Assembly (NCBI RefSeq): GCF_018613155.1
Contig: NZ_JAGGQU010000021.1
Span: 124,001 to 188,000, forward strand
Direction of reading: 5' to 3'
Length of the DNA stretch: 64,000 nt
From: Bacillus sp. ISL-55
GTDB taxonomy: Bacteria > Bacillota > Bacilli > Bacillales > Cytobacillaceae
Shown: positions 7,711 to 15,865 of the stretch, in pieces
How the letters are laid out: the number at the start of each line of letters is the position of its first letter
How positions within the stretch are numbered: the stretch's first letter is position 1
Made by a program: the position numbers and the translations under genes
Notes under the pieces: generated by a model
Told to the model about the DNA's origin: nothing
Seen by the model: the letters and a program-made list of their open reading frames with translations, nothing else
Databases searched by the model: none

Positions 7711-9018
7711 TTACCAATATGCCGCTGGATTAACAGCGTTTGACTTAGATGCGTTCCAAGATCCTTTGTGAAGTTCAAAGTGCAAGTGCTGGCCGTAAGA
7801 TTGTCCTGTGTTGCCCATTACACCAATTTGTTGGCCACGAGAAACAACTGCACCATTTCCAGCCAATCGTGAGCTCAAATGTGCATAAACAGTTGTCCAA
7901 GTTTGTCCATTGATAGAGTGTGCAACAAAGATTACATTTCCATAACTTGAAGAATAATACGAACGGATAACGACACCGTCGGCAGCAGAATAAACCGGCA
8001 CATTCGCTGCTTTATTTGCAATATCTATACCAGCATGGTATGAACCCCATCGACTTCCCAGACCTGAAGTGATTCGTCCGCTTGCCGGCATTATAATCAT
8101 GCCACCAGAAGACGCTGGTGCAGAAACAGCTGGTGCAGGAGCTGGAGTTGAGCTGCCACCACTACTCTTCTGTGCTGCCGCTGCCTCTGCTGCTGCTTTT
8201 CTTTGTCTTTCAAGTTCTGCCTGTCTTTCAGCTTCACGTTTTTGAGCCAATTGAATTGCCTGAGCCATGGCCGCTTCCTGTGCCGCCAAGACATCCGCAG
8301 TTTCTGCCAAATCTAACTTAGCCGCATGCATCTGTTCTTCTTCATGTTTAAGCGTACTCATAAGCTTATTCTTTTCTTCTATCTGTGCATTCAACGTAAC
8401 TGTTAACGCCTCGAGATCTTTTTTCATCACTTGAAGATTATTAAGCTTGGTTTCTACTTCTTGTTGCTTCGTTTCAAGCTCTGCTTTATCCTTTGCATGC
8501 TGTTCAAGAATCCCTTTGTCAGCTTGTACAATTGTCGTAACGGCACTCACACGATCGATAAAGTCGCTAAAGCTTTGTGCTCCTAGCAATACGTCCATAT
8601 AGTTTACTGTACCACCGTTTTCCTGTAGGGAGCGTGCCTTATCCTTCAACAGCTCATTACGCTGCTCAATGCGCTTTACCAATTCAGCAATCTCTACTTT
8701 TAGTTGCTCAATTTCTCCAGTTGTTTGCGCAATTTCCTCGTTCTTCGCTTGGATTTTCTGTTCGGCATCATTTACGGCAAAATCAAGTTTTTTGATTTGG
8801 TCATTCAACACCTGCTGTTCATTTTGCAGTTCACCGATTTTAGAATCCTTCTCATTAATTTCAGAAGTAATGCCTGAGCGTTTTTGTTCAAGCTCTTTCT
8901 TTTGCTTTTGCATTTCCGAAATACTGGCTGCTGTGACTTGATCTACGGTTAATGGGCTTAACAAAGAACCCAGGCTTAAAGTACTGACTATTGCTAGTGA
9001 GAGTATCTGCTTTTTCAC
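7711..9018 (-). CDS. Coiled-coil M23 murein endopeptidase, EnvC/CwlO-type partner of FtsEX
   Basis: A 435-residue exported protein: signal peptide (to about VTAAS, residue 31), a long charged coiled coil (~32-265), an Ala/Pro/Ser linker, and an M23 metallopeptidase domain (~310-435). Zinc ligands are intact: His328 and Asp332 in HAGID, and HLH at 411-413. The hydrolase therefore looks active, unlike E. coli EnvC. The start is GTG with GAGGGG ten bases before. It lies directly downstream of ftsE-ftsX in the same direction, and FtsEX is known to activate coiled-coil wall hydrolases or activators (CwlO, PcsB, EnvC). B. subtilis CwlO has an NlpC/P60 domain rather than M23, so this may be the functional counterpart or a second client. 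Confidence 0.88.
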   Translation of the reverse strand: MKKQILSLAIVSTLSLGSLLSPLTVDQVTAASISEMQKQKKELEQKRSGITSEINEKDSKIGELQNEQQVLNDQIKKLDFAVNDAEQKIQAKNEEIAQTTGEIEQLKVEIAELVKRIEQRNELLKDKARSLQENGGTVNYMDVLLGAQSFSDFIDRVSAVTTIVQADKGILEQHAKDKAELETKQQEVETKLNNLQVMKKDLEALTVTLNAQIEEKNKLMSTLKHEEEQMHAAKLDLAETADVLAAQEAAMAQAIQLAQKREAERQAELERQRKAAAEAAAAQKSSGGSSTPAPAPAVSAPASSGGMIIMPASGRITSGLGSRWGSYHAGIDIANKAANVPVYSAADGVVIRSYYSSSYGNVIFVAHSINGQTWTTVYAHLSSRLAGNGAVVSRGQQIGVMGNTGQSYGQHLHFELHKGSWNASKSNAVNPAAYW

Positions 9019-9133
9019 TAGATCTTTCCCCTCTCTTACTCATGATAGTTTCGTAACTTTGTCTTTCTATCTATCGTCTATTGGCTATGTAGTGTTTAGG
9101 AAGAATTTCCGGTAAAACCCGGAAACTCGCCCC

Positions 9134-10027
9134 TTACACCTTCAAGAACTTGCGGACGGACATGAGACTTCCCCAGATTCCAATAGCAGCTCCCATAATG
9201 ATCAGAATTGCTGACAATTGGTAAACAAACGGATTAAATTCAAGCAATTTTATAAAATGGTCTTTCAGCTTATCGTTTAAGTAATCGTAAGCATAATAGT
9301 AGGCTGCGGAGACAACAGCGATCGGCACAATCGCTCCCAGGATTCCTAACCAAAGACCTTCGAGGAAAAACGGCCATCTGATGAAACCGTTTGTCGCACC
9401 TACAAGTCTCATAATCTCAATTTCTCGTCTACGTGCCATGATCGTAATTTTAATTGTGTTAGAGATTAAGAACATTGCTGTAAAAAGAAGTCCGACAATT
9501 AATATGAGTCCCACATTTCGGCTTACTTTTATAAAACTGAATAGTTTCTCAACCTTGCCTTGTCCATACTTTACAGAAGAAACATAATTGAATTTCTCAA
9601 TCTGCTTTGCAACTCTCATTGTATCAGTAGGATTTTTCGTCTTTACGACGAAGACATCGTTTAAAGGATTGTCTTGCTCAAACAACTGAAAGGCTTCCCC
9701 TTCATCTCCCAGGCTTTTAATCAAGCTCTCAAGTTCTTGTTCTTTGGAAGAATAGGTCACATTTTTGATTCCGGAAACCTGATTGATTTGCTGCTCCAAT
9801 ACCTCTTTATCTTTGTCGTTCGCAGCTACATCCACATGGACTCGGATTTCTACATCTTCCTCAATAGTGGTTGCGACTTTATTTAAATTCATCATAATGA
9901 CGAAAAAGATACCGACCAAAAGCAAGGTAACCGTTACGGCACTTACGGATGCAAACGTCATCCAGCCGTTCCGCCCCAAACTCTTAAAACTCTCTCGGAC
10001 ATGGCGGCGAAATGTTCTAGCTTTCAT
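9134..10027 (-). CDS. ftsX: Cell division ABC transporter permease FtsX
   Basis: A 297-residue membrane protein with an N-terminal transmembrane helix (residues ~17-45, RNGWMTFASVSAVTVTLLLVG), a large extracellular loop of about 100 residues, and three C-terminal helices. FtsX relays ATP hydrolysis by FtsE to wall hydrolases outside the membrane; in B. subtilis it acts on CwlO and influences sporulation. The start is taken as the ATG at 10027, eleven bases inside the ftsE end, with GGTG at good distance. A GTG at 10039 is also in frame but lacks a good binding site. Confidence 0.94.
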   Translation of the reverse strand: MKARTFRRHVRESFKSLGRNGWMTFASVSAVTVTLLLVGIFFVIMMNLNKVATTIEEDVEIRVHVDVAANDKDKEVLEQQINQVSGIKNVTYSSKEQELESLIKSLGDEGEAFQLFEQDNPLNDVFVVKTKNPTDTMRVAKQIEKFNYVSSVKYGQGKVEKLFSFIKVSRNVGLILIVGLLFTAMFLISNTIKITIMARRREIEIMRLVGATNGFIRWPFFLEGLWLGILGAIVPIAVVSAAYYYAYDYLNDKLKDHFIKLLEFNPFVYQLSAILIIMGAAIGIWGSLMSVRKFLKV

Positions 10028-10703
10028 ATCCGTATTCACCTTTCACTTCGTCACGGGCAATCCTGCCATTCTCGATCGCGATGACTCGATGCTGGATTGT
10101 GTTGACGATTTCTTTATTGTGGGTGGCCATGACGATCGTGGTCCCCCTTAGGTTAATTTCCTCAAAAATGTTCATGATTTCCCATGATGTATCAGGGTCA
10201 AGGTTTCCCGTAGGCTCATCGGCAATCACCACTTTTGGTGCGTTCACAATTGAACGAGCGATGGCAACACGCTGCTGCTCTCCGCCTGAAAGTTCAGTAG
10301 GAAGTGCTCTTGCTTTGTGTTTAAGTCCCACAAGTTCCAAAGTTTCCATCACGCGCTTTTTGATATATTGCGGCTGTTCCTCGATAACTTCCATCGCAAA
10401 AGCGACATTTTCATAGACTGAAAGAGTATTCAGCAATTTGAAGTCCTGGAACACGACGCCAATATTCCGGCGCAGCAATGGTACTTTGCTGTCCTTCAGC
10501 TTTGCTAGATTGACACCGTTTATAATGATGGAACCTTTAGTAGGCTTAACTTCACGGTACATCATCTTTATAAAAGTAGATTTTCCAGCACCGCTGGGCC
10601 CTACTACGTATAAAAATTCACCTGCATCTATATGAACATTGATCCCATTCGCGGCAGTAATGCCGTTTCGGTATGTTTTGTAAACATCCTGCATATCTAT
10701 CAT
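10017..10703 (-). CDS. ftsE: Cell division ABC transporter ATPase FtsE
   Basis: A 228-residue ABC ATPase of usual FtsE length. Walker A GPSGAGKST at residues 35-43, signature LSGGEQQR at 138-145, Walker B VVIADEP at 158-164. It pairs with FtsX, whose gene overlaps its 3' end. The ATG has AAGGTGATACAAAA before it. An extended -10 promoter candidate lies about 67 bases upstream (see 10769-10800). Confidence 0.95.
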   Translation of the reverse strand: MIDMQDVYKTYRNGITAANGINVHIDAGEFLYVVGPSGAGKSTFIKMMYREVKPTKGSIIINGVNLAKLKDSKVPLLRRNIGVVFQDFKLLNTLSVYENVAFAMEVIEEQPQYIKKRVMETLELVGLKHKARALPTELSGGEQQRVAIARSIVNAPKVVIADEPTGNLDPDTSWEIMNIFEEINLRGTTIVMATHNKEIVNTIQHRVIAIENGRIARDEVKGEYGYES

Positions 10704-10768
10704 TTTTGTATCACCTTAGATAGTTAGTCTTATTCACACGGCTAAACTTCGACAATTTCTAACAAACC

Positions 10769-10800
10769 TATTATAGCATCTCCCTCTATCAAAAAAACCC
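10769..10800 (-). promoter_or_regulatory. Probable sigma-A extended -10 promoter of ftsEX
   Basis: Minus strand TGCTATAAT (extended -10, TATAAT at 10775-10770) lies 67 bases before the ftsE ATG. The -35 region is a T-run with no good hexamer. The rest of the 435-bp gap to cccB is AT-rich, with no other signal recognised apart from the cccB terminator. Confidence 0.4.
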
Positions 10801-11095
10801 TTTTAAATATTACAGTTTCTTTTCAAATTGCAAATAAAATTCCACTATATTCCTATAGAGGTTATTCTAACTAATATAATAATTGTCAAACTTAGCTATT
10901 TACCTAGTAAAATCCTTCTATTGTCGAGTTTCTTATTTAGTAGAATTTTTAGTTTTATTACCGTGGTATATCAAAATTTTGTCATAACTTGTATGTACAA
11001 AATGTGAAGCTTGCTGAATTGCTAAATAATTTGGCGATTTTACGGAAATGCATAAAGACAGCATTCCAACTATATCTGAATTGGAAAAAACAGCA

Positions 11096-11127
11096 CAAAA
11101 AAACGTCCCGACGATTTCAGGACGTTT
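11096..11127 (-). terminator. Terminator of cccB
   Basis: AAACGTCC pairs with GGACGTTT across 11 bases; on the minus strand the stem is followed by seven Ts. Confidence 0.85.
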
Positions 11128-11138
11128 CCTTATTACTC

Positions 11139-11450
11139 TTATTTTTTGTTTGCCAGCCACTCAGCCACTGCTGAAGCATCTTCGCCTTCTAGCAATTTCG
11201 GAGGCATTGATCCCTGGCCGTTCGCAATTACACTTTCAATTTCTTCTTGTGATAAGCGTGAGCCTACGTCGCTAAGCTTCGGGCCTACGCCGCCTTCAAG
11301 ATTGCCGCCATGGCAGCTTGAACATTTCTGGTTAAAAAGCTTTTCCGGATCTGCACCAGCTTTGTCGCCGCCAGCTTCATCGCCGCCGCCACCGCAGGCT
11401 GCCAGTGCCAAGGAGGTTCCCATTAATAGAGCCAATAATTTCTTCTTCAA
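11139..11450 (-). CDS. cccB: Cytochrome c-551, membrane lipoprotein
   Basis: A 103-residue small c-type cytochrome. Lipobox LAAC gives an acylated Cys19; a Gly/Asp-rich flexible linker follows. The heme-binding CxxCH motif is CSSCH at 43-47, and Met82 in GSMPP is the likely distal heme ligand. This is the B. subtilis CccB type, an electron carrier on the outer face of the membrane that feeds terminal oxidase. The neighbours ftsE and yvjA are the same as in B. subtilis. It has its own terminator. Confidence 0.93.
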   Translation of the reverse strand: MKKKLLALLMGTSLALAACGGGGDEAGGDKAGADPEKLFNQKCSSCHGGNLEGGVGPKLSDVGSRLSQEEIESVIANGQGSMPPKLLEGEDASAVAEWLANKK

Positions 11451-11500
11451 CTTAACTCCCCCTAAGAAAATTTTGCATACACGACTATTTTATACCAATA

Positions 11501-12364
11501 TCAAGCTCTTTTAAAACCCTCACCCAATACCTCTGAAGCATCCATTACAATAACGAATGCAGCAGGGTCAATGGATTGAACCAATTGTTTCAATTTTGTG
11601 AACTCCGTCTGGTCTACAACACACATGATAATTGGCCGTTCCTGGTCCGTATAGCCGCCGTATGCTGATAGTTTTGTCACTCCGCGGTCTATTTTATTCA
11701 AAATCGCTTCACGAACTTCATCCTGACGGTTTGTAATGACCATCGCCATCTTCGAGCGCCCGATGCCAACCTGCACCAGGTCAATCGTTTTGCTGGTCAC
11801 ATAAAGCCCGATCAAAGCATAAAGACCGCGTTCAATATCGAATACAATCGCCGCAGATAATACAATCAGTCCGTCAATCAACGCCACGCAGGTACCTAGT
11901 GATAGTCCCGTGTATTTGTGGATGATCTGCGCCGCCAAATCCGTACCGCCAGTTGACGCATTCCCTCTAAAAACAATACCAAGACCGAGGCCGACACCGA
12001 TGCCGCCGAACAATGATCCAAGCAAAGGGTCAAGAGTCCATGGCTTTACGTCATTTGTAAGGAACACTACAAATGGTAGAAAAATAGTTCCTGCAAGAGT
12101 TTTATACCCATATTGCCTTCCAAGTAAAACAACCCCTGCGATAAACAGCGGTATATTAAACGCCCACTGAACGTAAGCTGGTTCCCAGCCGAGCGTCGCA
12201 TCAAGGATTGTACTGATTCCACTCACTCCGCCGGACGCAACCCGGTTCGGCAGCAAGAACACATTGAACGAAATTGCCACAATTGCCGATCCAATGAGCA
12301 CATATACATATTCAAAAAGCTTTTCTAAAGTTGGATTTAATGTATGATTACGCCTTTTCTTCAA
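11501..12364 (-). CDS. yvjA: YitT family membrane protein YvjA
   Basis: A 287-residue protein with about five to six transmembrane helices and a C-terminal cytoplasmic DUF2179 domain (from about residue 205, SKMAMVITNRQDEVREAIL). Family hallmarks include SGGVSGISTIL and GNASTGGTDLAA. The molecular function of the family is not established. The start is taken as TTG at 12364 with AAAGGGG upstream. A GTG at 12409 extends the frame but lacks a binding site. Synteny with cccB-ftsEX matches B. subtilis yvjA. Confidence 0.85.
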   Translation of the reverse strand: MKKRRNHTLNPTLEKLFEYVYVLIGSAIVAISFNVFLLPNRVASGGVSGISTILDATLGWEPAYVQWAFNIPLFIAGVVLLGRQYGYKTLAGTIFLPFVVFLTNDVKPWTLDPLLGSLFGGIGVGLGLGIVFRGNASTGGTDLAAQIIHKYTGLSLGTCVALIDGLIVLSAAIVFDIERGLYALIGLYVTSKTIDLVQVGIGRSKMAMVITNRQDEVREAILNKIDRGVTKLSAYGGYTDQERPIIMCVVDQTEFTKLKQLVQSIDPAAFVIVMDASEVLGEGFKRA

Positions 12365-12965
12365 AGTCCTATCCCCTTTTTCCTTTAATGCCGTCAGTGA
12401 GTATAGCACGTGTCGAATTTTCTGTAAACGCTAATAGTGCGCCGTGTTAAAGGAGCAAAGTTTTAATTATGAAAGGGTACTTTTTAGGATAAACTTTGCA
12501 TGGTTGGTCTGATAAATGCTGTTCTGATATTCATTTCTTGGGTGAACTTTTATTAAGCCCTTTCTATTTTGCAATACTGAGTATATGCACTTTTTAATAC
12601 TGCTCCACTGGAAGTACACTGTTGCCCATAATATAGAAACAATCCATCTTGTTTATTTTTGCAAGCAAAATTTTCTACTTACTTATTGAGTTTGTGAAAT
12701 TATGAACATTTTTTGACGTCTCACCAAATACCCTTACCCCTAGTCGTACTTTGTGATATATTTCACGTATAAGGAGGCGGTCATATTGATTAGTCTTTCC
12801 TGTAGAAAAGAAAAATACATTTTTTTAATACCTTACATGCTCACCATTACACAATATCCGAGTCCAGCATCTGGCCAGACTGTAGACTACAGAATGTAAT
12901 GGCAAAGTAATTAACCAAAAACAAATCGAAACTATATAAAATTTTTCAGAAAGAAGGTAATTAAT
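12365..12965. other. 600-bp AT-rich intergenic region upstream of the CoADR fusion gene
   Basis: It separates divergent yvjA and the sulfur-transfer fusion gene. It holds the Fnr-like palindrome at 12752-12767, a weaker half-matching site TGTGAAATTATGAACA at 12692-12707, and a possible 37-codon frame (TTG 12786, stop 12897-12899) preceded by AAGGAGGCGG. If the palindrome acts as an activator site at about -41.5, transcription would start near 12801, inside this frame, which makes the small frame doubtful. Nothing else was recognised. Confidence 0.5.
12752..12767 (+). promoter_or_regulatory. Fnr/Crp-family binding site (TGTGA-N6-TCACG)
   Basis: TGTGATATATTTCACG differs by one base from the TGTGA-N6-TCACA consensus of Bacillus Fnr. 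It is the closest such site to the CoA-disulfide reductase fusion gene. Inference: oxygen- or nitrosative-stress-linked control. Confidence 0.42.
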
Positions 12966-15536
12966 TTGGCTAAAAAAGTTGTGATCGTAGGTGGAGTTGC
13001 TGGTGGAGCTACAACAGCTGCCCGTTTAAGAAGATTGGATGAACAAACAGAAATCGTGATGATCGAACGCGGTGAATATATTTCTTTCGCAAACTGCGGA
13101 CTTCCTTATTATATTGGCGGTGCAATCCAGGAACGCGACGCATTGCTTGTCCAGACAGTTGAAGGCATGTCCAAAAAATTCAACATGGATATCCGCAACC
13201 TGAGTGAAGTTACTCGCATCGACCGCGAGCGCAAAGTGGTTGAAATCAAGAACCTGAAAACTGGCGAAACTTATGAGGAAAGCTACGATGTGCTTGTTTT
13301 ATCACCAGGTGCAAGCCCTGTAAAGCCTCCTATTCCAGGAATCAATGAAGCTGAAGCATTGTTCACGCTTCGCAATATTCCTGATACTGATAAAATCAAG
13401 GCGTATGTTGATGAGCAGCTGCCGAAGAAGGCGACTGTTATCGGAGGCGGCTTCATCGGGGTTGAAATGGCTGAAAACCTCTGGGAACGCGGTGTTGAAG
13501 TGACACTTGTCGAGATGGCAGACCAGATAATGGCGCCAATCGACTTTGAAATGGCTTCTATTTTACATCAGCACCTTCGTGAAAAAGGTGTGAACCTTGT
13601 TCTTGAAGATGGTGTTAAATCTTTTGAGAAAAACGGCAAGCTGATCAATCTGAACAGCGGCAAACAAGTTGATACTGATTTGGTGATCCTGGCGATTGGT
13701 GTTGCTCCTGAGAATAAATTGGCTAAGGATGCTGGCCTTGAACTTGGTCTGCGCGGTGCGATCCGTGTCAACGAGCGCTTGCAGACGGCTGACGATAGCA
13801 TCTACGCAATCGGTGACGCAATCGAAGTGAAAGACTATATCAACGGACAGGCGACTCATATTCCGCTTGCATGGCCGGCCAACCGCCAGGGACGTATTGT
13901 CGCTGACCATATCAATGGCATTGATTCAAAATACCAGGGCACGCTTGGCACATCCATTGCGAAGGTGTTCGACATGACCGTTGCGGCAACAGGGAATAAC
14001 GAGAAGACATTGAAGCGCCTTGGCATCTCTTATGATGTCGTGCATGTTCACCCAAGCTCTCACGCTGGCTACTATCCTGGCGCATTCCCGATCGCGCTAA
14101 AATTAATCTTTGACCGCGAAACAGGAAAAATCTTCGGTGCACAGGCTGTATCTTATGATGGCGCAGACAAACGCATCGACGTATTGGCAACTGCGATTAA
14201 AGGCGGCATGACGATTTTCGACCTGCCGGATTTAGAACTGGCATACGCGCCGCCATACTCTTCTGCAAAAGACCCGGTCAACATGGCTGGCTACGCAGCG
14301 AAGAATATTGCGGAAGGCCTAGTGGAAACTGTTCAATGGCATGAGATCAACGACATTCTTGCTGACGGCGGCTACCTGATCGACGTCCGCGAGCCAATCG
14401 AGCGCGACATGGGCATGATCGAGGGATCTGTGAATATCCCGTTGGGTGACCTTCGCGACCGTCTTGGTGAAATTCCGGTGAAAGAAGTTTACGTATATTG
14501 CCAGGTCGGCCTTCGCGGTTACCTTGCTACACGTATCCTGATGCAGGCTGGATTCAAGGTGAAGAACCTTGATGGCGGATACAAGACTTACTCTTGCGTG
14601 TATGAACCAGATGCAAGTGAAAACTGTGGTACACCAATCAGCGACAATGGCGTGGCCCAGCGTAATGCTGCGATGGAAGAAATCGCTGCTGGTGCTGCCC
14701 AGTCTAGCGTTGGATTGGCTGTTGAGGCTGCTCCTGTTGCTCAGGCACCTGCCGCTCCTGACGTGGCAGCTGTACCGCCGACTGTAAAAACGACTCTTGA
14801 CGCTTGCGGCCTATCTTGCCCTGGTCCTATTATGAAAGTGTATAAGACTATTGGCGATATGCAGGACGGCGAGGTTATGGAGGTACACGCAACAGACCCG
14901 GGCTTCGCAAAGGACATCAAAGCATGGTGTGAGAAAACTGGCAACAAGCTAATCAGCAACAAATTTGAAGATAAAAAGTTCAAGGCCCAGATCATGAAAG
15001 GCAATGTGGTCGTGCCTATGAATACGATGGCAGCACCTGTTGAGGTTCCAACTGCGTCGCCTGCTAAAAATGGCGCTACGATGGTCGTGTTTAGCGGAGA
15101 CCTCGACAAGGCCATCGCAACCTTCATCATCGCATCCGGTGCCGCGGCGATGGGTAAAGAAGTAACTTTGTTCTTCACCTTCTGGGGACTGAACATCCTG
15201 AAGCGCAGCGACGCACCGTCAACCGAGAAAGACATGATGGCAAAAATGTTCAGCATGATGATGCCGAAGGGCGCAAACGACCTGCCATTGTCCAAGATGA
15301 ACATGGGCGGCATGGGCTCCAAGATGGTCAAGACCGTCATGGCCAACAAAAACGTCGACAGCCTTGAAACTCTGATGAAAAACGCCATGGATGCAGGCGT
15401 CAAGCTAGTAGCCTGCGGCATGAGCATGGACATCATGGGGATTTCAAAAGAAGAACTCATCGACGGAGTCGAAATCGGCGGCGTAGCAGCTTATCTTGGG
15501 GATGCTGAGGATTCTGGATTGAATTTGTTTATCTAA
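12966..15536 (+). CDS. CoA-disulfide reductase-rhodanese-TusA-DsrE multidomain sulfurtransferase
   Basis: An 856-residue fusion of four sulfur-handling modules. (1) FAD/NAD(P)-dependent CoA-disulfide/polysulfide reductase, residues 1-450: GGVAGGA near the start and redox Cys44 in FANCGLPYY. (2) Rhodanese, ~460-550: active Cys512 in CQVGLRG. (3) TusA/SirA, ~610-685: Cys618 in CPGP. (4) DsrE/DsrF-like, ~695-856: Cys817 in ACGMS. A relay of persulfide sulfur between these cysteines is the obvious reading; polysulfide or CoA-persulfide reduction is the likely reaction. The start is TTG with AGAAGGT upstream. Codon use looks typical of a highly expressed gene. Isolated from its neighbours by orientation, with its own terminator; an Fnr-like site lies 200 bp upstream. 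Confidence 0.92.
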   Translation: MAKKVVIVGGVAGGATTAARLRRLDEQTEIVMIERGEYISFANCGLPYYIGGAIQERDALLVQTVEGMSKKFNMDIRNLSEVTRIDRERKVVEIKNLKTGETYEESYDVLVLSPGASPVKPPIPGINEAEALFTLRNIPDTDKIKAYVDEQLPKKATVIGGGFIGVEMAENLWERGVEVTLVEMADQIMAPIDFEMASILHQHLREKGVNLVLEDGVKSFEKNGKLINLNSGKQVDTDLVILAIGVAPENKLAKDAGLELGLRGAIRVNERLQTADDSIYAIGDAIEVKDYINGQATHIPLAWPANRQGRIVADHINGIDSKYQGTLGTSIAKVFDMTVAATGNNEKTLKRLGISYDVVHVHPSSHAGYYPGAFPIALKLIFDRETGKIFGAQAVSYDGADKRIDVLATAIKGGMTIFDLPDLELAYAPPYSSAKDPVNMAGYAAKNIAEGLVETVQWHEINDILADGGYLIDVREPIERDMGMIEGSVNIPLGDLRDRLGEIPVKEVYVYCQVGLRGYLATRILMQAGFKVKNLDGGYKTYSCVYEPDASENCGTPISDNGVAQRNAAMEEIAAGAAQSSVGLAVEAAPVAQAPAAPDVAAVPPTVKTTLDACGLSCPGPIMKVYKTIGDMQDGEVMEVHATDPGFAKDIKAWCEKTGNKLISNKFEDKKFKAQIMKGNVVVPMNTMAAPVEVPTASPAKNGATMVVFSGDLDKAIATFIIASGAAAMGKEVTLFFTFWGLNILKRSDAPSTEKDMMAKMFSMMMPKGANDLPLSKMNMGGMGSKMVKTVMANKNVDSLETLMKNAMDAGVKLVACGMSMDIMGISKEELIDGVEIGGVAAYLGDAEDSGLNLFI

Positions 15537-15548
15537 TATTGATTTGGA

Positions 15549-15580
15549 GAGCGGCCTTCTCGTGGGAGGCCGCTTTTTTA
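15549..15580 (+). terminator. Terminator of the CoADR fusion gene
   Basis: AGCGGCCT pairs with AGGCCGCT over a 9-nt loop and is followed by six Ts, 13 bases after the stop. Confidence 0.92.
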
Positions 15581-15659
15581 TGGAAAATGCTCTTTCTAGG
15601 GGTGTGGGGTTGCTAGAAAAAGGTAATTTGCCCTTGGGTTTTCCTAGTTAAATGGTAAA

Positions 15660-15763
15660 CGTAGAGATTACGGGGAATTTCGTAGAGAATACATTTCTTA
15701 TCATAGAGAAAATCCTTTTTTCGTAGAGAAAAGTTAAGCTTCCGTAGAGATTATCCCTCGTTA
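15660..15763. repeat. Array of five ~21-bp-phased repeats, anchor CGTAGAGATTA
   Basis: CGTAGAGA (once CATAGAGA) begins at 15660, 15681, 15702, 15722 and 15743, spacings 21, 21, 20 and 21. Two copies continue as CGTAGAGATTA, others as CGTAGAGAA. The rest of each unit is unrelated. The anchor is one base from the reverse complement of the anchor in the 5882-5994 array (CGTAGTGATT), so both arrays are the same kind of element in opposite orientation. It lies between the CoADR terminator and the NERD gene. Confidence 0.88.
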
Positions 15764-15865
15764 TGATTAAATGCTTTGAATCTTCCTCCCTCTTCATTGC
15801 TTTTAGCAGGAATTATCATGAATTTTGTCGAAGAAATAATAATCATACACAAGGAGGAAACAATT

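Noticed and set aside
14741-15460. 239-codon minus-strand frame
   Set aside because: Antisense to the TusA/DsrE part of the CoADR fusion, explained by its codon bias.
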